In this document: positions 34,182 through 43,827 of the stretch, in pieces
Layout of the letters: the number at the start of each line of letters is the position of its first letter
Numbering within the stretch: position 1 is the first letter of the stretch
The notes under the pieces: generated by a model
Seen by the model: the letters and a program-made list of their open reading frames with translations, nothing else
Told to the model about the DNA's origin: nothing
Database searches by the model: none
Position numbers and translations under genes: made by a program
Source: an uncultured Desulfobulbaceae bacterium
GTDB taxonomy: Bacteria > Desulfobacterota > Desulfobulbia > Desulfobulbales > CALZHT01
Direction of reading: 5' to 3'
DNA length: 48,012 bases
Assembly (NCBI GenBank): GCA_945787445.1
Contig: CALZHT010000055.1
Coordinates: 1 to 48,012 of the forward strand

Positions 34182-34807
34182 ATGGATTTTCAGGGCCATT
34201 TGGAAAATGTTTACAGAATGGTGAAGGACGAACCGCTCATTTTCATCCTGTGCGGCGTGCTGACTCATTTGCTGGTTATCTTCAGCCTGGCGTTTCTGGC
34301 CGGGCCGATAATGGGATCATATACCCTGATGGCGGTCTATTATTTGCGGGACGGCAGAAAACCGGCATTCAATGACCTGTTTTCCGGGTTGAGCCGTTTT
34401 GGAGAACTTTTTCCCTATTTCTTCCTGATCTGGCTCATCATTGCAGGTTTTTTTATTTTTATCGTGCCCGGCATTCTTTTTATGACCTGGTGGCTCTACG
34501 TACTCGTGCTCATGGCTGACAAGAGATTATCACTGGGGATTGCCATGCGGCAGAGCAAGAACAAAGTGCAGGAATTAGGATTGTCAATATCCTGTCATCT
34601 ATTGTTCCATTTCTTATTGTCCTCAATTTTCTGGTTTTGCCCTTGCAATTAGGCTGCATTGCAAGCCTGTATCTTGAGCAGTTCGAAGGATTTGACCCGA
34701 AAAAGGTTAAGGCGACTAGGAACTGGGACCAGCGCATGGTTATCCAGCAACCGCCAACTGATAACAGCGGGCCGCCTGACATGCCCCCTCCGCCGCCACC
34801 AGAATAG
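34182..34807 (+). pseudogene. Frameshifted integral membrane protein (DUF975-like)
   Basis: The first frame gives 156 residues with several spans (LIFILCGVLTHLLVIFSLAFLA, ELFPYFFLIWLIIAGFFIFIV) and the conserved-looking LAGPIMGSYTLMAVYYLRDGRKPAF and DKRLSLGIAMRQSKNKV. Soon after, at about 34571, the sense of the sequence passes to another frame: RIVNILSSIVPFLIVLNFLVL, QLGCIASLYLEQFEGFDPKK and a Pro-rich tail ending with TAG at 34805-34807. The joined product would be ~208 residues, a normal length for such proteins. A one-base change or a read error explains it. ATG at 34182 has GGGAGCAGG upstream. Confidence 0.65.
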
Positions 34808-34847
34808 AATTTTTTGGTATGGGATTTATCGTTTAGCGGTCACGGAT

Positions 34848-35225
34848 TCAGGAATATTTTTTATGCCAGAACAATACTGCAACTATAGCGCCTACTCCAT
34901 CCGCCACCACATCCCACAGACTGACATATCGGTCCGGAATGAATGACTGGTGAATTTCATCACTGATTCCGTAAACTATGCAGAATATAATTACTCCCAG
35001 AGCAAGCTTTCCTGTGGGGATGGAGTTTCGCTGCTGATGAAAAGGATAGAGACAGGTCCCGGCAAGCACTGCATATGCAGCAATATGGGCAAGCTTATCC
35101 AGTCCGAATCTGCCTGAGAGATTGATAGCGTCGCCTGGCTGGTGCGAAATATAGAAAAGAATAGCCATCATGATGAGCATAGGGATGAACCGCAATGGCT
35201 GGAATCGTATTTCGTTGGAATGCAT
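34848..35225 (-). CDS. VanZ-like membrane protein
   Basis: 125 residues, four spans. LDKLAHIAAYAVLAG and GISDEIHQSFIPDRYVSLWDVVADGVGA are the VanZ-like core (H-x2-A-Y and DE-x-HQ-x-F-x-PxR). The family's function is unclear; it was named from a teicoplanin-resistance accessory gene. It follows the GT9 glycosyltransferase by 29 bases on the same strand and may share that transcript, consistent with an envelope role. Confidence 0.85.
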   Translation of the reverse strand: MHSNEIRFQPLRFIPMLIMMAILFYISHQPGDAINLSGRFGLDKLAHIAAYAVLAGTCLYPFHQQRNSIPTGKLALGVIIFCIVYGISDEIHQSFIPDRYVSLWDVVADGVGAIVAVLFWHKKYS

Positions 35226-35254
35226 AAGAAGTATGGGTGGTAGAATAACGGTGT

Positions 35255-36289
35255 TTATATCCTATCAATTTTTTGCATAATCGCATTATAGACACGGTCC
35301 ACAGTGATCGCCTCCATACACCGCCAATGGTCGCAGGGTTTCCAGGCATAGCAGGGGGAACATTCCAGATCCTCGCGGATCACCGTGTGGATAGTGCCAT
35401 AGGGCCCTGTCCGTGCAGGGTTGGCCGGTCCGAAAATGGCAAAAACCGGCACGTTGAGAGCGGCTGCAAAATGCATGGGGCCGGTATCATTGGTCACAAA
35501 GAATTTTGCTTTTTTGATAACAGCGATCATCTCCTTGAGATTGGTTTTGCCGGCAAGGGAGATAGCCTTGCCGTTTGATGCATTAACAGCTTCCTGGACA
35601 AGTTTTTGGTCCGCCATGCTGCTAATCAACACGGAAGGAAGAGGGAGCTTTGCGGCAAGCTGCCCAAACCGTTCAGCCGGCCATCGATTGGCTGCCTTGC
35701 CGGCAGAAGGTGCAAGAACCGCATATTCTTCAGGTAATGTTTCCAGGATTGGTGGATGTTCCGGATATGGCGCAAAAGGGTATCTTATTTCGCTGGTATC
35801 GCAACCCATAAAAGCCGCGATTCTCAGATAGCGGTCAATGGCATGGATCTCTTTGCCGCCCTCTATTTTATGAGTGTAAAAAAAAGGGCTGCCTTCATTG
35901 GATTCCTTAAAACCAAGCTTATATTTTGCTCTTGAAGCCAGGGTGATCAGGCCGCTGCGCAACAACCCGGAAAGGTCCACGCTAACATCGAACTGCTCTT
36001 TCTTCAGGCCCGAGATCAGTGCTCCCATTTCACCCAACGTGTTTGGCAGATAGGAAAACCGTTTCCACTGGTCCTTATTGATAATCCATAATTTGTCAAT
36101 CAAGGGATGGCCTTCGAGAAAGGTATGAAGCCCTTTGGCGACAACCCAGTGGATGGATGCTTCTGGAAAGCATTTCTTGATATTGTGAAGAAATGGCAGG
36201 CTGTGGACAATATCGCCCAGGGCGCTGGGTTTGATTATGAGAATTTTTTTGGGTGAGAACGAAAGGGTCGATTCCATGTTATGGAGCAT
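35255..36289 (-). CDS. GT9 heptosyltransferase-like glycosyltransferase
   Basis: 344 residues, cytoplasmic/peripheral. ILIIKPSALGDIVHSLPFLHNI is the GT9 acceptor-domain motif; FVTNDTGPMHFAAALNVPVFAIFG with a following GPANPARTGPYG is the ADP-heptose-binding site. It transfers heptose onto the LPS core. The C-terminus has paired Cys (ECSPCYAWKPCDHWRCM), seen in some relatives. ATG at 36287-36289 has AGGAAA upstream and overlaps the gmhB stop by 11 bases; an ATG four codons later is possible. Probably heptosyltransferase I or a later one; exact step uncertain. Confidence 0.85.
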   Translation of the reverse strand: MLHNMESTLSFSPKKILIIKPSALGDIVHSLPFLHNIKKCFPEASIHWVVAKGLHTFLEGHPLIDKLWIINKDQWKRFSYLPNTLGEMGALISGLKKEQFDVSVDLSGLLRSGLITLASRAKYKLGFKESNEGSPFFYTHKIEGGKEIHAIDRYLRIAAFMGCDTSEIRYPFAPYPEHPPILETLPEEYAVLAPSAGKAANRWPAERFGQLAAKLPLPSVLISSMADQKLVQEAVNASNGKAISLAGKTNLKEMIAVIKKAKFFVTNDTGPMHFAAALNVPVFAIFGPANPARTGPYGTIHTVIREDLECSPCYAWKPCDHWRCMEAITVDRVYNAIMQKIDRI

Positions 36290-36875
36290 TCATTTCCTGC
36301 TTTGTATTGAGATCATTGACGATCCATTCCACCGCATCGGGAAGATCCTGGGCAACAAAAAAGGGCTGGATTTCCTGGCCAGGGCCTATATATTCCAAAT
36401 CACCCATGCCGTAGCCGGTAAGCACCAGAATCCCGGTGGCCCGGCATGCTGCTGCCGCTTTGAGGTCTGACCACCTGTCGCCTACCACATACGAGCGGCT
36501 CAGGTCGATATTGAGCTCCTGTGCCGCCTTGGTCAGCAGGCCGGTTCCCGGCTTTCTGCAATCACAGGCCACACGGTATTTCTCTTCCTTGGCCTCCGGG
36601 TGGTGGGGACAGATATAGAGTCCGTCAATGCGGGCCCCATCCTCAGCCAGCAACCTCTGCATGAGATCATGCAGTTCCTCCAGCAGAGATTCGGGAAAGT
36701 ATCCGCGTGCCAGTCCTGACTGATTGGTAATCACGACAACAGGGATATTTTGATCGTTGAGAAGACGGATGGCTTCTCCCACTCCCGGCAGCAAATGAAA
36801 CCTGGAGATATGGTTGATATACCCCATCTGTTCGTTGATTGTTCCGTCTCTGTCAAGAAAGACCGCCGGCTGCAT
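36279..36875 (-). CDS. gmhB: D-glycero-beta-D-manno-heptose 1,7-bisphosphate 7-phosphatase
   Basis: 198 residues, HAD-IIIA phosphatase. VFLDRDGTINEQMGY holds the nucleophile DRDGT; VVVITNQSGLARGYF and the Cys/His zinc site CPHHPEAKE..CDCRKPGTG are diagnostic of GmhB. SYVVGDRWSDLKAA is motif IV. It makes the sugar phosphate for ADP-heptose, the donor for the adjacent glycosyltransferases. AAAGGA lies upstream of the ATG. First gene of a minus-strand unit with the GT9 gene. Confidence 0.92.
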   Translation of the reverse strand: MQPAVFLDRDGTINEQMGYINHISRFHLLPGVGEAIRLLNDQNIPVVVITNQSGLARGYFPESLLEELHDLMQRLLAEDGARIDGLYICPHHPEAKEEKYRVACDCRKPGTGLLTKAAQELNIDLSRSYVVGDRWSDLKAAAACRATGILVLTGYGMGDLEYIGPGQEIQPFFVAQDLPDAVEWIVNDLNTKQEMNAP

Positions 36876-36929
36876 CTGGATATCCTTTTATTAGTCTCAG
36901 TTAAGGTTAATTCCCCTGCTTTTTAGGGA

Positions 36930-37156
<227 letters not shown>

Positions 37157-37159
37157 TAT

Positions 37160-37238
37160 AATTAGTTTAGTATCCGAATGGAAACAACTTTTTCCAGCAT
37201 CCTCCAAGTCTCTGACTTTCCGGATGGGAACTAATTAA
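37160..37238. repeat. Short derivative of the CCAATTAG element
   Basis: ATTAGTTTAGTATCCGAATGG on the left, the CAGCATCCTCCAAGTCTCTG block, and TTTCCGGATGGGAACTAATTA on the right: the ends and 3' block of 17794-17994 without its centre. Its right end supplies the TAG stop (37231-37233) of the waaF-like gene. Confidence 0.7.
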
Positions 37239-38277
37239 AATTATTAGCGAGCAATTTTTTAACCGCCTCTGCCACCTCAGTACTCTGAATATCCATCATA
37301 CACCGAAAGTCGGTCTTGCAGTCTGTTTCCAGGCAGGGACTACAGGCCAGATCTTTTCGGATGACCACGGAATTATCAGAAAACGGACCGGTAGCCACAT
37401 CATCGGTGGAGCCGAATATGGCGATCAGCGGTGTTTTGAGCGCCGCGCCCACGTGCATGAGGCCTGAATCGTTTGTAACAAAGGCGTCGCATTCTCCGAT
37501 CAGAGCCATTGCCTCAGCCAGAGTGGTATTGCCGGCAAGGTTCTTAACATGTTCCGGCACATAACTTTGGATGGTGACAGATGCCTCTTCATCGGCCTTT
37601 GTGCCGAAAACAAGAAATGTTGCCTTGAGATCATGGTGAAGCTTTTTGGCCAATTCGCCGTATTTTTCTGCAGGCCAGCGCTTTGCAGGGCCATATGCTG
37701 CGCCGGGATTCAGGCCAATTACCGGTCCCTCTCCCAATTTTGTTTTGATGTCGTGAGCCCATTTCTGCACCGTATCCGGCATGCGGAGAAACAGTTCATC
37801 CGGACCAGGGGTCAGGCCGAGCTTTTGCAGCATACCCTGATAATAATGGACCTGATGCAGTTTTTTAACATCTCTTTTCAGGGTGATCGGGTGGGTCAAA
37901 AAGAGGGAGCGGCCGTCGGTGTTGTATCCTGCCCGGACAGGAATGCGGGCAAGCATGGCGATCAATGCCGCTTCAAATGCGTTTTGCAGCAGGATGGCAA
38001 GATCAAAGCGGAATGGCGCCAGTTCACGGGACAGCCGCCACATGCCTTTGAGACCTCCATGCTCTCCTTTTTTCTGGTAGTGCATTACTTTGTCCACATG
38101 GGGACTTGCATTAAATACATCAGCGACCCAGGGGTGACAAAGGATTGTTATTTCCGAATCCGGGAAGTTTTCCCTGATGGTCCGGACCGCCGGCGTCGTT
38201 ATGACGGCATCACCGATCCAGTTTGTTGAACGGATGAGAATTCTTCGGGGATTTAGGCCAATGATTGTTTTTTGCAT
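37231..38277 (-). CDS. waaF: ADP-heptose:LPS heptosyltransferase II-like
   Basis: 348 residues from the ATG at 38275-38277; a TTG start at 38292 would add five residues, and neither has a clear ribosome site. IRSTNWIGDAVITTPAVRTI is the WaaF N-terminal motif, GLNPGAAYGPAKRWPAEKYGEL the central one, and FVTNDSGLMHVGAALKTPLIAIFGS the donor site. It adds the second heptose to the LPS inner core. Paired Cys near the C-terminus (CSPCLETDCKTDFRCM) parallel those in the GT9 neighbour. It is separated from gmhB by two repeat elements, so the LPS genes are not contiguous. The stop codon comes from the short repeat. Confidence 0.88.
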   Translation of the reverse strand: MQKTIIGLNPRRILIRSTNWIGDAVITTPAVRTIRENFPDSEITILCHPWVADVFNASPHVDKVMHYQKKGEHGGLKGMWRLSRELAPFRFDLAILLQNAFEAALIAMLARIPVRAGYNTDGRSLFLTHPITLKRDVKKLHQVHYYQGMLQKLGLTPGPDELFLRMPDTVQKWAHDIKTKLGEGPVIGLNPGAAYGPAKRWPAEKYGELAKKLHHDLKATFLVFGTKADEEASVTIQSYVPEHVKNLAGNTTLAEAMALIGECDAFVTNDSGLMHVGAALKTPLIAIFGSTDDVATGPFSDNSVVIRKDLACSPCLETDCKTDFRCMMDIQSTEVAEAVKKLLANNFN

Positions 38278-38608
38278 ATGAATAAATGTCAAGAGTGGTC
38301 AAAAAGTGTTGCACTATTATTGACTGGCCTGTTTGAGTCAAGTTTTTTTATGTTGCCAAAGGGGTTCGGCCTTGCAAAATGAATCATCAAATGGTAAAAA
38401 GGTGCGTTTCAAAAAAAGAAATTGTGCGTATTTTTCGTTGTGACACGCGGTTATCATACAACAACAGTGTGTTATTTCGCAATGTATCGATGAGATCGCC
38501 ATTTTGGTGGTTTCATGAGTAATCACATCCCCTGAAAATTCCCTCTGGTGCCCTATGGGGTTGGGAAAGCGGGATGGAAGTGTAACCAAAATAAAAGAGG
38601 AGTTAACC

Positions 38609-39424
38609 ATGTCAAAAATCACCATGAAAGAAATGCTCGAAGCAGGGTTGCATTTTGGCCACCACACACGCCGCTGGAATCCCAAAATGAAGCCTTACAT
38701 CTTCGGCGCCCGGAATAAGATTTACATTATCGATCTGGATAAAACGCTGCCCCTATTCAACAAAGCCCATAATTATATTGTTGATCTTGTGGCCAAGGGT
38801 GGCTCTATTCTTTTTGTCGGCACAAAAAGACAGGCCCGGGATATTATTAAGGAAGAGGCCGAGCGCTGCAGCATGTACTTTGTAAATCACCGGTGGCTTG
38901 GCGGTATGCTGACAAATTTTCAGACCATTAAAAAAAGCGTTGACCGGCTGAAAAACATCGAGGCAATGAAAGCAGATGGTTCCATTGCTCGCTATAAGAA
39001 GAAAGAGGCTCTCCGCATGGAAAAGGATCTGGGTAAGCTTGAGCGCAACCTTGGCGGCATCAAGAATATGCGATCATTGCCATCTGCGATTTTCGTAGTG
39101 GACACAAAGAGGGAAAAGATTGCCATTGATGAGGCAAACAGGCTTAAAATTCCAGTGATAGCCATTGCCGACACCAACAGCGATCCGGACGGCATTGATC
39201 ATCTTATCCCGGGTAACGATGATGCGATTCGGTCGATCAGGTTGCTTACCTCTAAAATGGCTGAAGCTGTCCTCTCCGGCCAGGAACGATACCAAGAAAG
39301 TGAAAAGGCTGAAGCTGAAAGGGAGCTTGCTGCCAAGATAGAAGCGGCAAGAGAAACCGCCCCGGAAGACGTTCCTGCTGATGAGGATGCTGGCACTGAT
39401 ACCGAGGCTCCGGCCGAGGCCTAG
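38609..39424 (+). CDS. rpsB: 30S ribosomal protein S2
   Basis: 271 residues from the ATG at 38609 (AGAGGAG upstream); the open frame to 38555 is leader. [30 protein letters not shown] and [20 protein letters not shown] are invariant S2 strings. The C-terminus is long and acidic (about 30 residues rich in Glu/Ala), a lineage extension. First gene of the translation and lipid block. The ~330-base upstream gap (38278-38608) contains no gene; part of it may be the leader of this transcript. Confidence 0.97.
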   Translation: MSKITMKEMLEAGLHFGHHTRRWNPKMKPYIFGARNKIYIIDLDKTLPLFNKAHNYIVDLVAKGGSILFVGTKRQARDIIKEEAERCSMYFVNHRWLGGMLTNFQTIKKSVDRLKNIEAMKADGSIARYKKKEALRMEKDLGKLERNLGGIKNMRSLPSAIFVVDTKREKIAIDEANRLKIPVIAIADTNSDPDGIDHLIPGNDDAIRSIRLLTSKMAEAVLSGQERYQESEKAEAERELAAKIEAARETAPEDVPADEDAGTDTEAPAEA

Positions 39425-39578
39425 GTCCCTCTCTTTATATTGATTTACTACCCTGCCTGCGACAGGCCCTGTTGGAGTTTTTAGTTTTTTCATAGTAATC
39501 CTTGGGCAGGGAAGGATGTCCTGCTGTGTGGGAAAGCGACATTCTTTTTTCTAGATTCGCCTGAAATTTGACGGTTCC

Positions 39579-39660
39579 GCAAAAAGACCGGGAAAGCGGT
39601 TAACTTGCCATGTAATTTCAACTAGTTACAACATAATACATCGATGAACTGGCAATTATT
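39579..39660. repeat. Dispersed repeat (GGGAAAGCGGTTAAC type), copy B
   Basis: AAAAAGACCGGGAAAGCGG, TTAACTTGCCATGTAATTTC and the following A/T-rich part match 10349-10429. It sits within the 400-base gap between rpsB and tsf, which is usually short. The rest of the gap has no supported gene. Confidence 0.7.
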
Positions 39661-39825
39661 TTTTTTAGAAATCCCGGCTGAACTTATCGCCCGTTTCATC
39701 GCAAAAAATAAAGGTGGTCAACGCGTCCGCGCAGCAGACAAATCGTATTTTTTACGATTTCATCAAATTTGCACGAATGAAAAATCAATACATATTTATA
39801 TAGTTGAATAAAAGGAGTTGATACG

Positions 39826-40419
39826 GTGACAATCACAAGCCAAATGGTTAAAGAACTCCGCGATAAAACCAACGCGGGAATGATGGATTGTAAGAAAGCG
39901 CTGATCGAAACGGCTGGCGATATGGAGAAGGCTGTTGATTTTTTACGGCAGAAGGGGCTGGCTGTTGCCCAGAAAAGGGCCGAACGCGCTACTAATGAAG
40001 GTGTAATCCACAGCTACATTCATGCCGGTGGAAAAATCGGCGTCATGGTTGAGGTTTCTTGCGAGACCGATTTTGTTGCCAAGGCTGATGTCTTTATTGA
40101 GTTTGCCAAGGACGTGGCAATGCAAATCGCTGCTACTAATCCAGTGTCTCTTAAAAGGGAGGATATCACGGAAGATCTATTGAATCGTGAAAAAGAAATC
40201 TACCGACAACAGGCGCTTGATTCCGGTAAGCCGGAGAACATCATTGAGAAAATCGTTCTAGGAAAGATGGATAAATATTTTTCTGAGGTTTGTCTGTTGG
40301 AACAGAAGTTTGTCAAAAATCCCGATTTGAGCATTCAGGATCTTCTCAATGAACTAATCGCAAAACTGGGTGAAAATATATCGGTTAAACGTTTTGTCAG
40401 GTTTCAAATCGGCGCATAA
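39826..40419 (+). CDS. tsf: Elongation factor Ts (short form)
   Basis: 197 residues, start GTG at 39826 with AAGGAG eight bases upstream. VKELRDKTNAGMMDCKKALIE is the N-terminal UBA-like region, and MVEVSCETDFVAK contains the TDFVA motif that contacts EF-Tu. It lacks the second core subdomain of the E. coli protein, as in other short EF-Ts. Catalyses GDP/GTP exchange on EF-Tu. Confidence 0.96.
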   Translation: MTITSQMVKELRDKTNAGMMDCKKALIETAGDMEKAVDFLRQKGLAVAQKRAERATNEGVIHSYIHAGGKIGVMVEVSCETDFVAKADVFIEFAKDVAMQIAATNPVSLKREDITEDLLNREKEIYRQQALDSGKPENIIEKIVLGKMDKYFSEVCLLEQKFVKNPDLSIQDLLNELIAKLGENISVKRFVRFQIGA

Positions 40420-40464
40420 AAACAATACCGCAAAAACTGGGAAATCATCATTAAGAAGATGGAG

Positions 40465-40558
40465 ACCACAGAGAATGTTTAAAAGAATACGGTTTTTTTG
40501 TGTTCACAAGACCCTTTGTGGTAAAAAAGAATATTTGCGATTTAAAGCTCTCTGTGGC
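40465..40558. repeat. Short inverted-repeat element between tsf and pyrH
   Basis: CCACAGAGAATGTTTAAA at the left and the inverted form TTTAAAGCTCTCTGTGG at the right, with GTTCACAAGACCCTTTGTGG in the middle. It resembles widespread CCACRGAG-type repeats. The rest of 40420-40701 has no supported gene. Confidence 0.55.
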
Positions 40559-40701
40559 CCCGCTAAACCGGATTCCCATTTTGCTGCAACAAGCTGGAGG
40601 AAAAATGCCCGAAGCACCCTGCAAAGGGGAATGAGGCGAAAATGCTCGCTGATCGTGTTCGGTGATTGGTATTGAGAAATAGCTCATAATTGGAGGTTTT
40701 C

Positions 40702-41433
40702 TTGGCAGACAGCAAATATAAAAGTGTGTTGTTGAAGTTAAGCGGCGAGGCGTTGATGGGCGAATCCGCATTTGGGATCAGCCCGAAAATGTTGACCTAT
40801 GTAGTCGATGAACTCAAACCCCTGCGGTCCCTTGATGTGAAGATCGGCCTGGTTGTCGGCGCCGGAAACATCTTCAGGGGAGTGGCCGGGGCCTCCAATG
40901 GTATGGACAGAGCCTTGGCCGACAATATGGGCATGCTGGCCACGGTAATCAATGCCCTGGCCCTGAAAGACTGTCTTGAAAGGAGCGGCCTGGATGCCCG
41001 AGTGCTTTCCGCCATTCCCATGTATACCGTCTGTGAAACGTATACACGGCAGCTCGCTCTTGAGCACCTCAGAAAGGGCAGGGTGGTTATTTTTGCCGCT
41101 GGTACCTCCAATCCGTATTTCACGACAGACACGGCAGCTGTGCTTCGAGGTCTGGAGATCAATGCGGACCTCATCTGTAAAGCCACCAGGGTTGACGGCG
41201 TGTATGACAAGGATCCACTTAAATATCCCGACGCCCGGAAATTTACAGCACTGACCTATACAGACGTACTCCAGCAACGCTTGAAGGTGATGGATGCTGC
41301 GGCGATCTCCTTAGCCAGGGATAATGATAAGGCCATTATGGTTTTTGACATGAACATACCTGGAAACATCCGCAAGGCAATCTGCGGAGAAAGGATCGGT
41401 ACAATCATTAAAGGGGGTAATGATGAAGAATGA
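40702..41433 (+). CDS. pyrH: UMP kinase
   Basis: 243 residues. Start TTG at 40702, so the product begins M-ADSKYKSVLLKLSGEALMG, the standard PyrH N-terminus; GGAGG lies five bases upstream. A TTG at 40690 would overlap that site. GLVVGAGNIFRG, ADNMGMLATVINALAL and TRVDGVYDKDP are family motifs. Phosphorylates UMP to UDP. Overlaps frr by 11 bases. Confidence 0.96.
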   Translation: MADSKYKSVLLKLSGEALMGESAFGISPKMLTYVVDELKPLRSLDVKIGLVVGAGNIFRGVAGASNGMDRALADNMGMLATVINALALKDCLERSGLDARVLSAIPMYTVCETYTRQLALEHLRKGRVVIFAAGTSNPYFTTDTAAVLRGLEINADLICKATRVDGVYDKDPLKYPDARKFTALTYTDVLQQRLKVMDAAAISLARDNDKAIMVFDMNIPGNIRKAICGERIGTIIKGGNDEE

Positions 41434-41980
41434 AGTGCTAGAAGCGATGGCTGAGAAAATGGAAAACAGCTTGAATGCTTACAGGAAGGAGCTTTCTAAA
41501 ATCCGTACTGGTCGTGCATCATTATCACTTTTAGACGGGATCAAGGTGGATGCCTATGGCTCCATGATGCCGCTCAATCAGGTTGCCACCCTTACCATTC
41601 CTGAAAGTAGACTGATTGCCATCCAACCCTGGGATCCGCAGCTTATAAGTGAAATTGAAAAGACCATCCTCAAGTCAGACCTGGGAATAACACCGGCTTC
41701 TGACGGAAAGATTATCCGTATTTCCATCCCGCAATTGACGGAAGAACGCCGAAAAGAGCTGGTCAAGCAGGTCAAGAAGATCAGTGAGGAATACCGCGTC
41801 GCTGTCCGTAATGCCCGACGTGAGGCTATTGATACCTTGAAAAAGATGAAAAGCAATAAAGAAATCGCTGAGGATGATCTTTTCAAACTGCAGGATGAAG
41901 CACAGAAAGTAACCGACGAATACACCGATAAAATCGATGCCATTTTGGCTGAAAAGGAAAAAGAGGTGATGGAGGTTTAA
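41423..41980 (+). CDS. frr: Ribosome recycling factor
   Basis: 185 residues, the usual length, from the second of two tandem ATGs (41423), which has better spacing from AGGGGG at 41412-41417. LSKIRTGRASLSLLDGIKVDAYG, LNQVATLTIPESR and LTEERRKELVKQVKK are diagnostic. Splits post-termination ribosomes with EF-G. Coupled to pyrH by overlap. Confidence 0.97.
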   Translation: MKNEVLEAMAEKMENSLNAYRKELSKIRTGRASLSLLDGIKVDAYGSMMPLNQVATLTIPESRLIAIQPWDPQLISEIEKTILKSDLGITPASDGKIIRISIPQLTEERRKELVKQVKKISEEYRVAVRNARREAIDTLKKMKSNKEIAEDDLFKLQDEAQKVTDEYTDKIDAILAEKEKEVMEV

Positions 41981-42060
41981 TATCGTACCGATTCCATAGC
42001 GACAATAAAAAAGTCCTCCATGCCTCAGGTCGAGATGGAAACTATACCCTCCTTTGAATA

Positions 42061-42813
42061 ATGCCCTCCTTGCCGGAACTGGATAAAAACAACATTCCCA
42101 CCCACGTAGCCATAATTATGGATGGTAATGGCAGATGGGCCCAGGACCGTGGTTTGCCAAGAGTAATGGGCCACAAGGCTGGGGTGAAATCTGTGAATGC
42201 CATAGTCAGAGCAGCAGGGGAACTGGGTGTCAAAGTCCTTACCCTTTATGCCTTTTCAACCGAGAACTGGAACCGGCCACCCGTTGAAGTGCAGACCCTT
42301 ATGTCATTACTAAAGTCTTATCTGGAGAAGGAGCTGGAGAGCCTTGTCAAAAACGACGTTTCTCTAAGGTGCACCGGGCAAAAGGAAAAATTACCCCAGG
42401 AAGTTCAGAAAGTTCTCAACCAGGTGATTGCCCGGACATCTCTGAATAAGGGATTAATTCTTAACCTTGCTTTGAGTTACGGAAGCCGTAACGAAATAAC
42501 CATGGCGGCCCGGTGTCTCGCGCAAAAATGTTGTGCAGGAGAGATTGCTGTCGAAGACATATCCGAGGAAGTTTTTTCGGAGCATCTGTATACGGCCGGA
42601 CTTGCTGATCCTGATCTGTTGATTCGCACAGGTGGTGAGCACCGGTTGAGTAATTTTTTGCTCTGGCAGGCCTCCTATTCAGAATTGTATATAACAAATA
42701 CCCGGTGGCCCGACTTTGACAAAGATCACTTGATCGATGCTCTCATTGATTACCAGGACCGGCAGAGGCGATTTGGAAAAACCACGGAACAGGTTCTCGT
42801 TAAGGAGTCATGA
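42061..42813 (+). CDS. uppS: Isoprenyl (undecaprenyl) diphosphate synthase
   Basis: 250 residues. HVAIIMDGNGRWAQDRGLPR carries catalytic D21 and the diphosphate-binding N/R; LYAFSTENWNRP and DLLIRTGGEHRLSNFLLWQ are family signatures. Makes the C55 lipid carrier for peptidoglycan and LPS. No strong ribosome site precedes the ATG, 80 bases after frr. Confidence 0.96.
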   Translation: MPSLPELDKNNIPTHVAIIMDGNGRWAQDRGLPRVMGHKAGVKSVNAIVRAAGELGVKVLTLYAFSTENWNRPPVEVQTLMSLLKSYLEKELESLVKNDVSLRCTGQKEKLPQEVQKVLNQVIARTSLNKGLILNLALSYGSRNEITMAARCLAQKCCAGEIAVEDISEEVFSEHLYTAGLADPDLLIRTGGEHRLSNFLLWQASYSELYITNTRWPDFDKDHLIDALIDYQDRQRRFGKTTEQVLVKES

Positions 42814-42981
42814 CAAGTTTTTAGCAATCCCTTGCAACTTGACGGCATTCAAAGTAGTTTTGCACGGCATGGGTTCATAAACTTTGCAACAATGTTCACA
42901 TTTATTTTTTGTCGATCATCATGTCGTTTGACAAGAAAGCGATCATCTTTAACGATGGATTAACTGTTCTCCTGGGAGTAT

Positions 42982-43785
42982 ATGAAACGGATTATTACTG
43001 CTTTGATTGCAGGGGGCGGATGGCTGCTCATTCTTTTTGCCGGATCATTCGCTCTTTTTTGGACGGTTGTTTTCGTTGTCACTGCAGTAGCTCTTTTTGA
43101 ATACTTTACGATCATAACTGCTTCTCAAGGGCGAGCATACAGAACATTTGGGATATTTTTCGGTCTGTTTCCTCTTCTGGGGGCTTACTTTAACCGTGTT
43201 GACACTATGAGCGCTGCAACAGTTTTTGCCTTTATTCTGCTGCTGGCTCTAATAATTCTGCGTTCCCGCTTTCTTGAGAATCCCTATGAAGTCATGAGCA
43301 GTTTTGCCTTTGGCGTAATTTTTGTGGGATTTTTTGCAGCGCATATAGTATTGATTATGGGCCTGCCTAAAGGGCCTTTCTGGCTGGTGATGCTCACTGC
43401 TGTGACCATCGCCTCTGATTCAAGCGCATATTACTCCGGTTGTTACCTCGGCAAAAACAAACTTTGTCCTGCTATAAGTCCCGGCAAAACTGTTGAGGGA
43501 TTAGTAGGTGGATTGATCGGGGGTTGTATTGCCGCGTTGATCGTGAAATTTTTGTTTTTTGAGAAACTCATCTTGTGGCAGTTGATCCCAGTTGCGCTCT
43601 TTCTTAGCGGCATCGGGGTTTTTGGCGATCTGACCGAGTCAATTTTTAAACGGGCCGAAGGGATAAAAGACTCTGGATCCCTGCTTCCCGGTCATGGGGG
43701 AATCCTGGATCGGGTGGATTCATTGTTGCCGGCAGCGCCGGTTTTCTTTTATATTATATATTTCGGTTTTTTCTCGGTGTCGTGA
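42982..43785 (+). CDS. cdsA: Phosphatidate cytidylyltransferase
   Basis: 267 residues with about seven to eight spans. The CDP-diglyceride synthetase signature lies at the C-terminus: FGDLTESIFKRAEGIKDSGS then LLPGHGGILDRVDSLL. SPGKTVEGLVGGLIGG precedes it. Makes CDP-diacylglycerol from phosphatidate and CTP. ATG at 42982 with GGGAG upstream. Confidence 0.95.
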   Translation: MKRIITALIAGGGWLLILFAGSFALFWTVVFVVTAVALFEYFTIITASQGRAYRTFGIFFGLFPLLGAYFNRVDTMSAATVFAFILLLALIILRSRFLENPYEVMSSFAFGVIFVGFFAAHIVLIMGLPKGPFWLVMLTAVTIASDSSAYYSGCYLGKNKLCPAISPGKTVEGLVGGLIGGCIAALIVKFLFFEKLILWQLIPVALFLSGIGVFGDLTESIFKRAEGIKDSGSLLPGHGGILDRVDSLLPAAPVFFYIIYFGFFSVS

Positions 43786-43827
43786 TTGCATCAAATTTCA
43801 TCAACTTAATTTTTTAGTACAAATCTT

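Noticed and set aside
38278-38608. Known S2 autoregulatory leader
   Set aside because: I could not draw a convincing conserved structure; noted only as a long gap.
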